A stretch of 32,731 bases of DNA. It comes from a virus. Under the pieces are notes generated by a model, which ran no database searches, was not told where the DNA came from, and was given only the letters and a program-made list of their open reading frames with translations. The position numbers and the translations under genes were made by a program. Location of the stretch: the IMG/VR virus record IMGVR_UViG_3300046517_000187, positions 1 through 32,731 of that record, one strand, 5' to 3'. This document shows positions 1 to 9,729 of this stretch, in pieces. The stretch's first letter is position 1. Every line of letters starts with the position of its first letter.

Positions 1-1
1 C

Positions 2-1783
2 ATTGCGTTCAGAAATGAACAAACCAATGTATACAGTGTGCAAGAAGAAGCAGCCATACGCCGTCGTCTTCAATCGCTATACACCACGCCTACTACAAAG
101 ATGGTGTGGCAGAATGGAGGATTTGACATGGCATGGCTATGGTTTAAGGATCGGATTCGTTGCAACCCAGCGTACTCAGACACGATGCTTGCTCATCATG
201 TGCTATACCCAACGATGCCACATGACCTCGGTTTCATTGTCAAACAGTATACAACACATCCCTTCTACAAGAATGAGAAGGACGAGTGGAGACATACGGG
301 TGGTATTGACAATTTCTGGCACTATAATGGGAAGGACTGTGCGCTCACGCTTGCGTCAAATGCTAGCATCGTATCAGAACTACGTGATCAGAAGCTAGAC
401 AAGTTCTACTTTGAACATGTCATGCGACTGCAAGCACACCTAGTGCGTATGACTGTAGGTGGTGTGCTCAATGACATGGACCTACGCCGTCGCATGTTAG
501 ATCCCAATGGCAAGGGTAACTTGTTCGATGATGTACAACGTAAGCTGCAAGCGTTCTATGACGCTGCTCGCGTAGCTACAGGTGAACCACGCTACACACC
601 TAATCCCAACTCACCGAAGCAGATGGCTGAGTTGTACTTCAGTAAGTTGAAACTAGTAGGGCGAGGCACAAGCACAGACCACACAAACCGAGAAATAATG
701 CGGAAGCACCCACGTACCAGTCAAATGGCATGTGCAGTGCTTGATGCAGTAGACGCTTACATCGAAGATGATAAGTTCTATAGTGTGTATGCATCGGCTC
801 AACCTGATGCTGATAACCGGATGCGTTGCGACTACAGACAAACAGGTGTACGCAGCGCACCCGGTAGACTATCAAGCGCCCAGACGTTGTGGGGTAGTGG
901 GGGCAACCTTCAGAACATCCCTGACAGGGCGAAGGAGATGTTTATTGCTGACCCTGACTGCTGCTTTATATACATCGACGGCTCGCAAGCGGAGGCGCGT
1001 GTCGTCGGTTGGCGTTACAACATCGAGACGTGGATGGCGCAGTTTGAGCGTGCGCGGCGTGACGGCTCCTACGACTGCCACCGCGCTCTCGCCAGTGACA
1101 TGTTCGATGTACCGTACAACGACGTTCCCACCTTCGACCGCTACGCACTGGACGAAGCTGCCGCGAAGCGTGATGGCATTGACTACATCGCTGACTTGGC
1201 GGGCAAGCCCACCATTCGCTACATTGCTAAGAGGTGTCGTCATGGTCTTAACTACCGTATGATGCCTGATCGTCTTGCACTCACAACCGGACTACCTCTG
1301 TCTACAGCAAGTGAAGCATTTGTCAAGTATCACAAGCTGACGCCAGAGTTGAAGAAGGGGTGGGAAGCCGACCTGACTAGGGTGAGAACTGAGAAGGCTA
1401 TCTATAACGCCTATGGTAGGCGATATGTTCAACTTGTTCCCATCACAGAGGAGTCAACCGAAGCTATAGTCGCGTTCTATCCACAATCTACAATAGGCGA
1501 TCACATATGTCGGGTCATATACAAAGCACACGACGATCCCTTGTGGCCCAAGGGGTTAGCTCGCGTTGCTCTCAACACACACGATGGGTTGATAGGTATA
1601 GCTAGACATGATGTAGCTAAGAAGGCACTGCGTATCTTAATCAAACACGCAGAGGCACCCATCATGGTGGGTGGTAAGCCGCTCATCATACCGGCTGAGT
1701 GTGCTATGTCGGTGCCTGATGAACACGGTGTTCACAGGTGGAGTACTATCAAGAAGATGAAGCGTAGTGCTATTCTTGGGTAG
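2..1783 (+). CDS. Family A DNA polymerase, 5' end cut by window edge
   Basis: Replicative DNA polymerase of the Pol I/T7 type with a 3'-5' proofreading exonuclease. The reading frame is open from base 2, so the true start and the exonuclease I motif lie left of the window; 593 residues are visible. Seen: an exonuclease II-like N-G-G-F-D near base 115, and an exonuclease III-like Y-N-G-K-D near base 333. Polymerase motif A is D-G-S-Q-A-E-A-R at about 977-1000. Motif B has K-R-x-x-x-G-x-N-Y near 1226-1255. Motif C is H-D-G at 1580-1588, where most family members have H-D-E. The gene ends inside the last codons of the convergent structural block (14 bp overlap) with no terminator hairpin between them. 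The family call is firm; the altered third motif C residue is the odd point. It is the only recognisable replication gene here. Confidence 0.93.
   Translation: MAFRNEQTNVYSVQEEAAIRRRLQSLYTTPTTKMVWQNGGFDMAWLWFKDRIRCNPAYSDTMLAHHVLYPTMPHDLGFIVKQYTTHPFYKNEKDEWRHTGGIDNFWHYNGKDCALTLASNASIVSELRDQKLDKFYFEHVMRLQAHLVRMTVGGVLNDMDLRRRMLDPNGKGNLFDDVQRKLQAFYDAARVATGEPRYTPNPNSPKQMAELYFSKLKLVGRGTSTDHTNREIMRKHPRTSQMACAVLDAVDAYIEDDKFYSVYASAQPDADNRMRCDYRQTGVRSAPGRLSSAQTLWGSGGNLQNIPDRAKEMFIADPDCCFIYIDGSQAEARVVGWRYNIETWMAQFERARRDGSYDCHRALASDMFDVPYNDVPTFDRYALDEAAAKRDGIDYIADLAGKPTIRYIAKRCRHGLNYRMMPDRLALTTGLPLSTASEAFVKYHKLTPELKKGWEADLTRVRTEKAIYNAYGRRYVQLVPITEESTEAIVAFYPQSTIGDHICRVIYKAHDDPLWPKGLARVALNTHDGLIGIARHDVAKKALRILIKHAEAPIMVGGKPLIIPAECAMSVPDEHGVHRWSTIKKMKRSAILG
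30..44 (-). promoter_or_regulatory. 15-bp motif, copy 1
   Basis: CTTGCACACTGTATA on the minus strand, inside the polymerase gene. Identical to the copy at 10776-10790. If it were a promoter it would make RNA antisense to the polymerase gene. Confidence 0.5.
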
Positions 1784-4700
1784 CAGCACCCGCTTGTGAG
1801 TATACTGCATCTGGCGAGGGGGAGCCTATGCTCTCTCTCGCCATCTCATCAAGTGTCTGCACAGTAATCTTGCGACCATTCAATCTAGGTGCTAGGTACT
1901 GACCGAACTTAGCAGACACACGTTGTTCTAGATACTTGATAGCCATGTACTGCTGATCGTAGTTGTCTTGTTGCTTCTGCACGATGATGTCAAGCTTGCG
2001 CTTCTTCTCCTCTGCTGGCATGTTGTAGTTGGAGTTGATAGAGTTCGCAGCTTGTTGATACGTGCGATACTCCTTCTTCAACTTACCCAGCGGACCAGAC
2101 GGGTTCTGATACTGCGACACAGCCTTGACGATCTGTATCATAGCAGCATCAGTCAACGCCTCCTTCGGTATGCCGCCAACCTGTTGTGCGTACTTACGCT
2201 GTAGCTCAGCCTCCTTGCCAGCAGCTTGATCCTTCATGCCAACCATAGCCTGAATGTGTTGTACGTTCTCGTTGACGTACTCCCACTTAGGCGTCATGAC
2301 GCTGCGCTTCTGTTGGCTATCCCACAAGTTGCCAGATAGACCAATGACATCAGGCACGTTCTTAGTAGCACGTTGAGCTACTACACCTAACGCCTTACGC
2401 AAGCCAACACCGAAGTCCTGACTTTCGCGTAGTGTGAGCTTGCCGTCATCTCCCACTGGATAGTACTTGCTAGCATGTAAGAACACATCAGTGCCAGCAG
2501 CTATGTGTGCACCGAACGTACCTAGCAATGCATTGAGCACAAGCGACGTAGTGTTGCTGACCTGACCTAAGTTGCTCATGCTCTCAGCTTGTGGCCCAGC
2601 ACGGAAGTTAGCACCGATCTGCCTGATCATCTTACCACCACGCATGTCTGCTGACTGCGGATCAAGCTTCATACCGCTCTCACCTAGCAGTGCTTGCACT
2701 ACAGGTGGCATAGCTGGTACGAGGCTCATCACCATCAGCTTAGGCCATTTGTTGCTGATAGGTTCAGGCGTGACGTTGCTAGGCAACATGCCCATCATCT
2801 GCATCACAGCACCAGTACCAGCGACCATGCCTACTAGGTCAGGTGGCAGCATGATGTCGTAGTACAAGTCACGTGAGTAGTTAGGGTTCTCACCATTAAA
2901 CCATGCCATCAGCAGCTTAGGTGTGGGTATGCTGACGTACCTCCACAACTCATGATCAGGTCTATTCCAGAACTCCTTACGGCTCTCCTCATTCCAGTAC
3001 GTGCGCCAGTACATAGCCTGACCCATGCCGTACATGGCGAGTGCAGCGGTGGGTAGCACATACGTCATCGTGCTAGGGCTACCCATGTTACGCATCAACT
3101 CATATGCACCCAGCTTGGTCTGCGTGAGATATGGGAAGGTAGCTTCCAACTGACGCATACCCTTGCTAGCTGGCATCTTATGCATGTTGCCACCTAGGAA
3201 GCGTGTCTCGCTGATCAACCTATCAAGCTCAGCCTGTGGTATGTTGCGTCCGTATGTATGACGCAGTAGGCCCATGTTCTCAGTATAGAACATACGCTGT
3301 GGTGTAAGGTAGATCATGTCAGCTAGGTCTTTGTAGAATGACCACGCCGACTTGAGTGGCTTAGGCATCGTATCACTGATAGTGCCATAGACACCGCGCA
3401 CCTTCTCGATGTTGTCAATAGCACCGAGGTTGTGACCTATGCCCCTAGCACGTAGCTGTCCTAGTACACTATGCTCATGCACCCACGTAGCTAAGCTGGC
3501 AGAACGCTGCACCATGCTTTCAAAGTTACGCCTTCCCATTGTATACCTGAGAACTTGGAAGACGCTGTTGTGGTTAGCAAGCGTATCAGCTATACCACGT
3601 GTGAAGCGCATAGCGAACAGGTCAGCGAAGTTGCGTGCTAGGTGCCACGGTATAGTAAGCAACGCAGTAGGGTCAGGTACACGTCCTAGTGTATGCTTGG
3701 CTAACCCTGCTGGCATGACATGCCGTAGCGCAGTAGACAGAGGACCGAACGCTCTGTCATTACGCTTGAGGAACATCTGCATGATCTGGTTGTACATCGC
3801 ACCCACTGGTGGGAACAGTGGATTGCCGTAGCCTGTCGTCAACTGCTTGAACATCTGCGTAGCTTTGTACACACCACGCATCATGCCATCGAGGATGACA
3901 GGTTCTTGCCGTAGCATGGCAGCTATCGGCCTATCACCGAACTCCCACAGGCGCAGTGAGCCACCCTGCCACTCAGGTACTATGTGCTGATCATTCAACC
4001 TAGCACGTAGCCACGGACCTGCACCTTGTGTCGATTGTAGCTGTGCACGTGAGAACCATGTCTGATTGCCAGCAGGGTTCACTACCTCACGCATATGACC
4101 GCGGTTGTAGAACTCAGTAGGTATAGTCCTCGCTGCATCCATATATGAGTACCTACGGATGAACTCATTACGCATGGTGGTGTGTGCCACCTCACGTATG
4201 TGGTTCTGTAGGAAGCCACGTATAGAGCCTTGGCTCTGTAGTAGTGATGTGATACGTGTCTCTGGTCCTACTGTAGGCTCAGGTATATTACGACCAAGCT
4301 GATCAATGCTACCTTCACGTGCTACAGACGTATCACCTCTAGCATCAACCTTCCTACCGCTATTGCGTACAGTCTTCACAACAGCACGCCACATACGCTG
4401 TATACCTACAGCACCCTCAAGAGGATCATTCAACGCTGGTGTGTAGTATGGATTAGCACGATGCTCAGCGGCAGCTTCAGCAGCATTCATACGTCCTGCA
4501 GCAACATCCATATCACGCCATGCTTGGTTCAACCTACTAAGCGCAGCCTTGTGTGCTACTGCCTCAGGTGATGTATCCCTAATGTATGCCGCAGCCAAGT
4601 TGCGTACATCGTTCATAGGTGTCTGCGGCAACATCATACGTGCATCAGGGTCATCTCTAGCTACACGGGTTAAGGTGTTCTGCAACTCAGCTATACGATT

Positions 4701-6104
4701 GTTAGCAGCAGTCAATCCATGTGGCTGTAGACGACCACCAGCTATACTCTGCTGCAAGTCAGCTATCTCGTCATTTATCCTGTTCAGTGTTTGTGTATGC
4801 CGTGCCGTATACGATGTCATACTAGCGCCAGTCTCTAGTGCACGTGCACGATCAGCGGGCATACTAGTCATGACGCGGTTGTATTGCTCTGTCATCTCCG
4901 CTATACGTGAGGCTATATCATCGTTCAGCACAGAGCCTACACTGGCGTGGTATATCTGCTCAGCTTCATCAGCTACTTGTGCACCATGTATATCTCTTAT
5001 AGCACCGACAGGTATAGCACTCTCATCGACAAGCTCATTCACTCCCCGACGCTGTGCAGCTACTACAGGATTGAGCCTGTCAACTGACGGCGTGACAGCT
5101 TGTCCTTGTGGTGGACCTGATACAATAGAAGCAGTACCGGGGGCTTGCTGTCCAGCTACTTGTGCATTGAGCGTAGGTGCATTCTGTAGTGCTTGCTGTG
5201 TGGGTGAAGGTACTTGTGAAGCTTGCACGGCTTGATGTGCTCTGCCCTTCATAGCAGCTAACACCGCAGCCATACCAGCAAACCCTGCACCCCCTGCTAC
5301 CAGTGTACCTATACCAGCACTGTCATTGGGTGTAGGCGTGAATGCAGTAGACTTACCCTGCGCGTAGCGCATACCCTGATCAAGGGCTACACCAGCCGCA
5401 GCGTTGAGTACCACGTTGCCTGTCGTATAGGGTATAGTAGCAGGTGTCAGCACTTCCGCGGTCTTAAGCGCACCACGTGTGAGTGGGTTGTTAAGTAGTG
5501 TGTTGCCAGTGCGAGCGGCTATAGCTGTAGCAGTAGCACCACCACTCACTGCACTCAGAGGCAGACCAACGAGTGCACCACCTATAGCCTCCGCTCCACT
5601 CTCCGTCCAGCTACGTTGACTGTCAGGACGCTCATCACCTAGGAAGCTACGTATAGCACCCTTAGCACTTGCAGCTACACCCGGCATATGACGCAGTTGT
5701 CCTTCTGCGAAGTCCTCGAACTGCTTAGACTTCTTATACTCCTCTATGCCAGCGTCGATCTCTTCTTGTGTAAGCTGTGGGTTCTCCTGTTGCCACGCAT
5801 TAGCTATGGTGTTGAGATGCTGCTGCAACCTACCCTGTGCACCCTCGCTCTGTAGGTTAGCATTGAATGCTTCGAGGAACGACTTGTCAGTGCCATACGT
5901 ATTGTAGAGTGCACTAGCTGCTGGGCCTATTGAGCCGATTGCACCGTATAGATCAGTAGGTACACTAAGAGCGCCGACAGCAGCACTACGTATGTGGTCT
6001 TTCCAACCACCTCGTTCTTCAGGTTGCATCCGCTCGACAGGATCATAGCCGAATGCCTCCTTGAACTCCTCACGTGAGTAGCTGCCATCTGCGCTAGGCA
6101 TCAT
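1770..6104 (-). CDS. Giant ejection-type internal virion protein (1444 aa), LPD38-like segment
   Basis: Probably a very large internal virion protein ejected with the DNA, in the place and size class of T7 gp16 (about 1300 aa). Seen: hydrophobic Gly/Ala stretches at roughly residues 175-198 and 263-285, a Gln/Pro-rich linker at about 295-345, helical regions at 375-480, and a segment near 745-785 (T-T-G-Y-G-N-P-L-F-P-P followed by M-Y-N-Q). That segment resembles the start of the large polyvalent protein-associated domain 38. More hydrophobic segments lie past residue 1000. There is no catalytic motif of the transglycosylase type; that activity sits in the upstream gene. The start overlaps the stop of the 1206-aa gene as ATGA, which implies coupled translation. 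It is the last gene of the leftward block. The LPD38 link is by eye only. Confidence 0.75.
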   Translation of the reverse strand: MMPSADGSYSREEFKEAFGYDPVERMQPEERGGWKDHIRSAAVGALSVPTDLYGAIGSIGPAASALYNTYGTDKSFLEAFNANLQSEGAQGRLQQHLNTIANAWQQENPQLTQEEIDAGIEEYKKSKQFEDFAEGQLRHMPGVAASAKGAIRSFLGDERPDSQRSWTESGAEAIGGALVGLPLSAVSGGATATAIAARTGNTLLNNPLTRGALKTAEVLTPATIPYTTGNVVLNAAAGVALDQGMRYAQGKSTAFTPTPNDSAGIGTLVAGGAGFAGMAAVLAAMKGRAHQAVQASQVPSPTQQALQNAPTLNAQVAGQQAPGTASIVSGPPQGQAVTPSVDRLNPVVAAQRRGVNELVDESAIPVGAIRDIHGAQVADEAEQIYHASVGSVLNDDIASRIAEMTEQYNRVMTSMPADRARALETGASMTSYTARHTQTLNRINDEIADLQQSIAGGRLQPHGLTAANNRIAELQNTLTRVARDDPDARMMLPQTPMNDVRNLAAAYIRDTSPEAVAHKAALSRLNQAWRDMDVAAGRMNAAEAAAEHRANPYYTPALNDPLEGAVGIQRMWRAVVKTVRNSGRKVDARGDTSVAREGSIDQLGRNIPEPTVGPETRITSLLQSQGSIRGFLQNHIREVAHTTMRNEFIRRYSYMDAARTIPTEFYNRGHMREVVNPAGNQTWFSRAQLQSTQGAGPWLRARLNDQHIVPEWQGGSLRLWEFGDRPIAAMLRQEPVILDGMMRGVYKATQMFKQLTTGYGNPLFPPVGAMYNQIMQMFLKRNDRAFGPLSTALRHVMPAGLAKHTLGRVPDPTALLTIPWHLARNFADLFAMRFTRGIADTLANHNSVFQVLRYTMGRRNFESMVQRSASLATWVHEHSVLGQLRARGIGHNLGAIDNIEKVRGVYGTISDTMPKPLKSAWSFYKDLADMIYLTPQRMFYTENMGLLRHTYGRNIPQAELDRLISETRFLGGNMHKMPASKGMRQLEATFPYLTQTKLGAYELMRNMGSPSTMTYVLPTAALAMYGMGQAMYWRTYWNEESRKEFWNRPDHELWRYVSIPTPKLLMAWFNGENPNYSRDLYYDIMLPPDLVGMVAGTGAVMQMMGMLPSNVTPEPISNKWPKLMVMSLVPAMPPVVQALLGESGMKLDPQSADMRGGKMIRQIGANFRAGPQAESMSNLGQVSNTTSLVLNALLGTFGAHIAAGTDVFLHASKYYPVGDDGKLTLRESQDFGVGLRKALGVVAQRATKNVPDVIGLSGNLWDSQQKRSVMTPKWEYVNENVQHIQAMVGMKDQAAGKEAELQRKYAQQVGGIPKEALTDAAMIQIVKAVSQYQNPSGPLGKLKKEYRTYQQAANSINSNYNMPAEEKKRKLDIIVQKQQDNYDQQYMAIKYLEQRVSAKFGQYLAPRLNGRKITVQTLDEMARESIGSPSPDAVYSQAGAATQE

Positions 6105-9100
6105 TCAGTCTCAGCAGGTTGTATCTCATCAACTGGTGCTTGTTGTTGCTGTGGTTGTAGTACAGGTCTGAACCTACCGTCAGGACCAATGGTGAAGCCC
6201 ACCTCTGCATTAGGTATAGGCTTCTTACCCGGTGCAGGGGGTATGTTAGTAGGTGCAGCACCCGGCTGTGCTGCTGGTTGACCAGTGATGTCAAGCAAGT
6301 TCTCACCAGTCTTCTTAGCTGGTGGTATGTGATGTGGCTTGGTGTTAGGTAGCCATGGAGTGACACCATCCTTCATCATCTTAGGTGGTACGAACACATT
6401 CGGATCGGCTGGCTTAGCTGGTGCAGCAGTAGCAGGTTTAGGTGGTGGTTGTGCTGGCTGCGCGGGTGACGGTGCCATCTTACGAGCAACCCACTCCTTG
6501 ATCTTCTGTATGCTCGCCGCATAGTCAGGTGTCTCAGGCTTATACTCACTACCACCCTCAGAGAAGATAGCACCACTTATACGCTTCTTCAGTTCTTCAG
6601 CCGATACAGGTGGTGCATCTTCATCCTCTACAGCGTTAGGCTGTGGAGGTAGTGCACCCTTGTATCTTGCATCAGGCTGTGGATTGAGTGACGGACCACG
6701 ATTGACATCTATCGTAGGCACGTTCTGTTGTACAGCGTCACGGTACTTGCCGTAGTTCTCCTTAATGAATGCACCAAGCCGCTCAAGCTCTTGCTGGCGA
6801 CTATCAACCATCGTGTTGTATCTGCCAGCTTGCTCACCTACAACGCCAGCAACGTCACTCGCAGTAGCAGCACCACTGCGTGCAGCGTCCGCTACGCTAC
6901 TAGCGACATCACCTACGTCTTGCTTCAAGTGTGCGGCGTTGCCAGCGATGTGACTACCTGCACCACTGATAGCACTAGGCACACCGAAGATGGCATCCTT
7001 GATGCTCTGTAGTGTAGGAGGCACATCCTCTTTGATTGCTTGCCACGGTAGACGACGTGGTGCTGGTGGCTTGGGTAGTGGTAGTGGTACAGGTGGGTGT
7101 GACAACATGTCAGCACCAGCAGGTCCACCCGGAGTAGCATTAGCTGATGCTGCATCTTGATATGCTATGTCAGGTACATCAGGCACCACCTTGCGTGGGT
7201 CCATGCGTGGCATAGGTACATCAAGCGCATTCAGCCCATCATCAATAGGCACATTCTTAGCTTCATCAGGTGCCATGTCCTTCGGTACATCAAGCGGTGT
7301 ACGTGCAGGAGGCTCCTCGTACTGCATATCGAGTTGCTTATCAACTGCTGACTGCTCTGGTGCCTGTGGTGGTTGCTCACCGAATGGTGCATCAGCTTGA
7401 ATAGGACGCTGTGTGTTAGGACGTGGTAGTGCACTCGTCAACGTGCTATCCGCACTGTCAGCGAAGTTAGGATCAGGTGGTAGTGTGTCGGCTGGTGTAC
7501 CACGCTCTAGATCACCACTCTCAGTAATAGGACGTGAAGGTGGCATAGGCATCTCAAGCTCAGGTCCACCGCTGCGAGCTAGTATTGCTGCTTCTGCTGG
7601 TGGTGCAATGCCTATCCTCTTATTGCCGAATGCCTTAGTATCTGTGAAGTTGCCAAACGCATCCATCGTTGCAGTGTTAGCAGCTTGTGGCCCGAAGTGT
7701 GTAGGTGGTAGCTGTCCCGCTGGTGTATAGCCTTCAGCCGGTGTATGCGGCAGCTTATCAGGTTCGTACTTGTTATACTCAGCACGCACTACACCCGGAG
7801 GCAGCTTCGGTAGCGGCTTAGCTACTGGTGCTTCCTTAGCTGGTGGAGGTCCAGCTAGACGTGTACGTGGTTCAGTGTTGCGCTCATGCGCTTGTAGTGG
7901 TTGTAGTCTAGCGAACTGCACCTCAGGCCGCATACGACCACGGCTACCACCCCAATCATAGTGCATCAGGTCAGGTACACCACCGCCACCTATCTGTGTA
8001 CCGAATGCGCCACCATAGCCTATGCTACGCTCAGCACTTGGATCGTTCTCTTGCACCCACGACTTAACACCACGTGCTAAACGTGTGTATAGACCTGTAG
8101 TATCCTCGCCCTTATGAGGTATAGCTTCGCCATTAGGCTTGATGATCTGGAAGTCAGCAGCTTGACCCCTGCTATGGTAACTACGACTATCAGTGCGCCC
8201 TTCACGACCTGACACAGCACGCACAATGTAACCCGGTGGTAGTGCTAACTCAGCACCACCACGTACAGCATCAACTAGACGCCTATTGACGCCTACCAGT
8301 GCACGTGCGTTGTGTAGTACAGGTATGTTAGCTGGTGGCCTAGGAGGCGTTGAAGCTGAACTTGCCGAGGTCTGTGTCTCCTGCTGTGTCCTCGTTCCAA
8401 AAGGGCGCTCGCTACCTGCCTCGCCTCCTTGTGCTTGTGCGTATGCATCACCACCCGGTATAGCTGACTGCGGCTTAGGCTTGACAGGTGCACGTTGCAT
8501 CAGCGGGGGTGTGTTAGCATCATTGATGTTCTGCTCGACAGCAGTAGACGGCACACCTGTATTCGTCGTTGCAGTAGGACGTGTAGCAACTGGTCTATCC
8601 CCTGCCAGCTTGAACGCTTCATTAGTCCACGGCACGTAGTAGCCAGCTTGACGCTTGACCAGTGCATCAACTGTCGCGGTTGGATCAAGGCCATTGTTGA
8701 CTAGTGTGCGGTAGTTCACATTAGGGTCTTTGTTCTGCCTCATCGCAGCCGTAGCTGGCATGTTAGGGTTGAGTTGATGTGCAACTAGGAATAGCGGTCC
8801 ATTAGTATGACCGAACTGATGCAGTATGCCCCAACGTGGTATGTCGGCAGGGTCACTAGACAAGCCTTGGCCCTTGTTGATACGCTTCAACTCCATGTTG
8901 TTGCGTATCAAGTTCTGTGCAGTGACATCAGCCATCTTGTAGATGTCTTGTCTGTCGTTAGGATTGAGGCCATGTTCTTTAGCTAGCTCATCAGTGAACT
9001 TGAACCAGCCTTCAACACGCCCCTCACGCTGTGCGTTGCGACCACCATCGTTCTCAAGGCCGAATAGCGTCATCAACGTGTGACGAGGTAAGCCGTACTT

Positions 9101-9721
9101 CTGCTCTGTCTGTTCAAAGTGATTGACTATAGCTGGATCAAGCCCATCAACGAAGCCAGCGTGACGCGACTTCTTACCTGTTCCCGGTCCCGGTAGTGCA
9201 CTAGTAGGACGCTCAGTGCGTACATTAGGTCTAATGCCTTTAGTAGCAACAGGTGGTGCTTGTGCATATGCATCGCGAGCTTCATCACTCACGTTGCGAG
9301 ATGAGAAGTCTGTGCTATCGCTTGTACCTTGTACCTCTGACAGCTTACCACTTGGTAGTATAGGTGTAGTACCTAGTGGTGCTGAGCTAGGCTGTGGTTG
9401 ACGTGCTGCTGGAGGTGGTGCAGCTTGCGGTGGTGGTGTATCTCTAGCATCAGCCTCTGCACCTAGTCTAACACGGTTGCCATCAGGTCCAGTAGGATCA
9501 GGTTGTGTACCACCATATGCTAGACGCTTATCAAGCATCTCATTCTGTAGAGCAGCACCACGCTCAAACATCTCACGCTTGAAGTCTTCGCTATCACGTC
9601 CCTCATTGTGCTTAGCAAGCAACGACACATACAGCCTAACGAGTGCTTCGTTAGCCGCAGCTTGGCGTGATAAGAAGAACGCACTCTGATCAGGTGCGCC
9701 ACCGGGGATCATCTTTGCCAT
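6101..9721 (-). CDS. Ejection protein with lytic transglycosylase-like and M15 peptidase-like domains (1206 aa)
   Basis: Predicted virion-associated peptidoglycan-degrading ejection protein. Residues about 190-300 look like a lysozyme-like transglycosylase: Y-G-L-P at 209-212, then the likely catalytic glutamate E223 in G-L-E-N-D-G-G, then a G-W-F-K-F segment in the place of the usual G-L-x-Q. Residues about 465-600 look like a zinc M15/VanY-type peptidase: H-S-R-G-Q-A-A-D gives the H516 and D523 ligands and M-H-Y-D-W gives H587. The rest is long Pro/Ala/Gln-rich linker (85-180, 370-465, 615-900, 1020-1206) with an Ala-rich helical segment near 905-965. The ATG is preceded at a distance by the end of the 343-aa gene, and the stop overlaps the next start by 4 bp. 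It probably opens the murein during DNA entry. The two domains are read from motifs, not from a search. Confidence 0.85.
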   Translation of the reverse strand: MAKMIPGGAPDQSAFFLSRQAAANEALVRLYVSLLAKHNEGRDSEDFKREMFERGAALQNEMLDKRLAYGGTQPDPTGPDGNRVRLGAEADARDTPPPQAAPPPAARQPQPSSAPLGTTPILPSGKLSEVQGTSDSTDFSSRNVSDEARDAYAQAPPVATKGIRPNVRTERPTSALPGPGTGKKSRHAGFVDGLDPAIVNHFEQTEQKYGLPRHTLMTLFGLENDGGRNAQREGRVEGWFKFTDELAKEHGLNPNDRQDIYKMADVTAQNLIRNNMELKRINKGQGLSSDPADIPRWGILHQFGHTNGPLFLVAHQLNPNMPATAAMRQNKDPNVNYRTLVNNGLDPTATVDALVKRQAGYYVPWTNEAFKLAGDRPVATRPTATTNTGVPSTAVEQNINDANTPPLMQRAPVKPKPQSAIPGGDAYAQAQGGEAGSERPFGTRTQQETQTSASSASTPPRPPANIPVLHNARALVGVNRRLVDAVRGGAELALPPGYIVRAVSGREGRTDSRSYHSRGQAADFQIIKPNGEAIPHKGEDTTGLYTRLARGVKSWVQENDPSAERSIGYGGAFGTQIGGGGVPDLMHYDWGGSRGRMRPEVQFARLQPLQAHERNTEPRTRLAGPPPAKEAPVAKPLPKLPPGVVRAEYNKYEPDKLPHTPAEGYTPAGQLPPTHFGPQAANTATMDAFGNFTDTKAFGNKRIGIAPPAEAAILARSGGPELEMPMPPSRPITESGDLERGTPADTLPPDPNFADSADSTLTSALPRPNTQRPIQADAPFGEQPPQAPEQSAVDKQLDMQYEEPPARTPLDVPKDMAPDEAKNVPIDDGLNALDVPMPRMDPRKVVPDVPDIAYQDAASANATPGGPAGADMLSHPPVPLPLPKPPAPRRLPWQAIKEDVPPTLQSIKDAIFGVPSAISGAGSHIAGNAAHLKQDVGDVASSVADAARSGAATASDVAGVVGEQAGRYNTMVDSRQQELERLGAFIKENYGKYRDAVQQNVPTIDVNRGPSLNPQPDARYKGALPPQPNAVEDEDAPPVSAEELKKRISGAIFSEGGSEYKPETPDYAASIQKIKEWVARKMAPSPAQPAQPPPKPATAAPAKPADPNVFVPPKMMKDGVTPWLPNTKPHHIPPAKKTGENLLDITGQPAAQPGAAPTNIPPAPGKKPIPNAEVGFTIGPDGRFRPVLQPQQQQAPVDEIQPAETE

Positions 9722-9729
9722 GTGGCTAC

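Noticed and set aside
3413-3422. A 10-bp match to the start of the leftward 16-bp promoter repeat
   Set aside because: It lies within coding sequence of the 1444-aa gene, with no -10 box at proper spacing.
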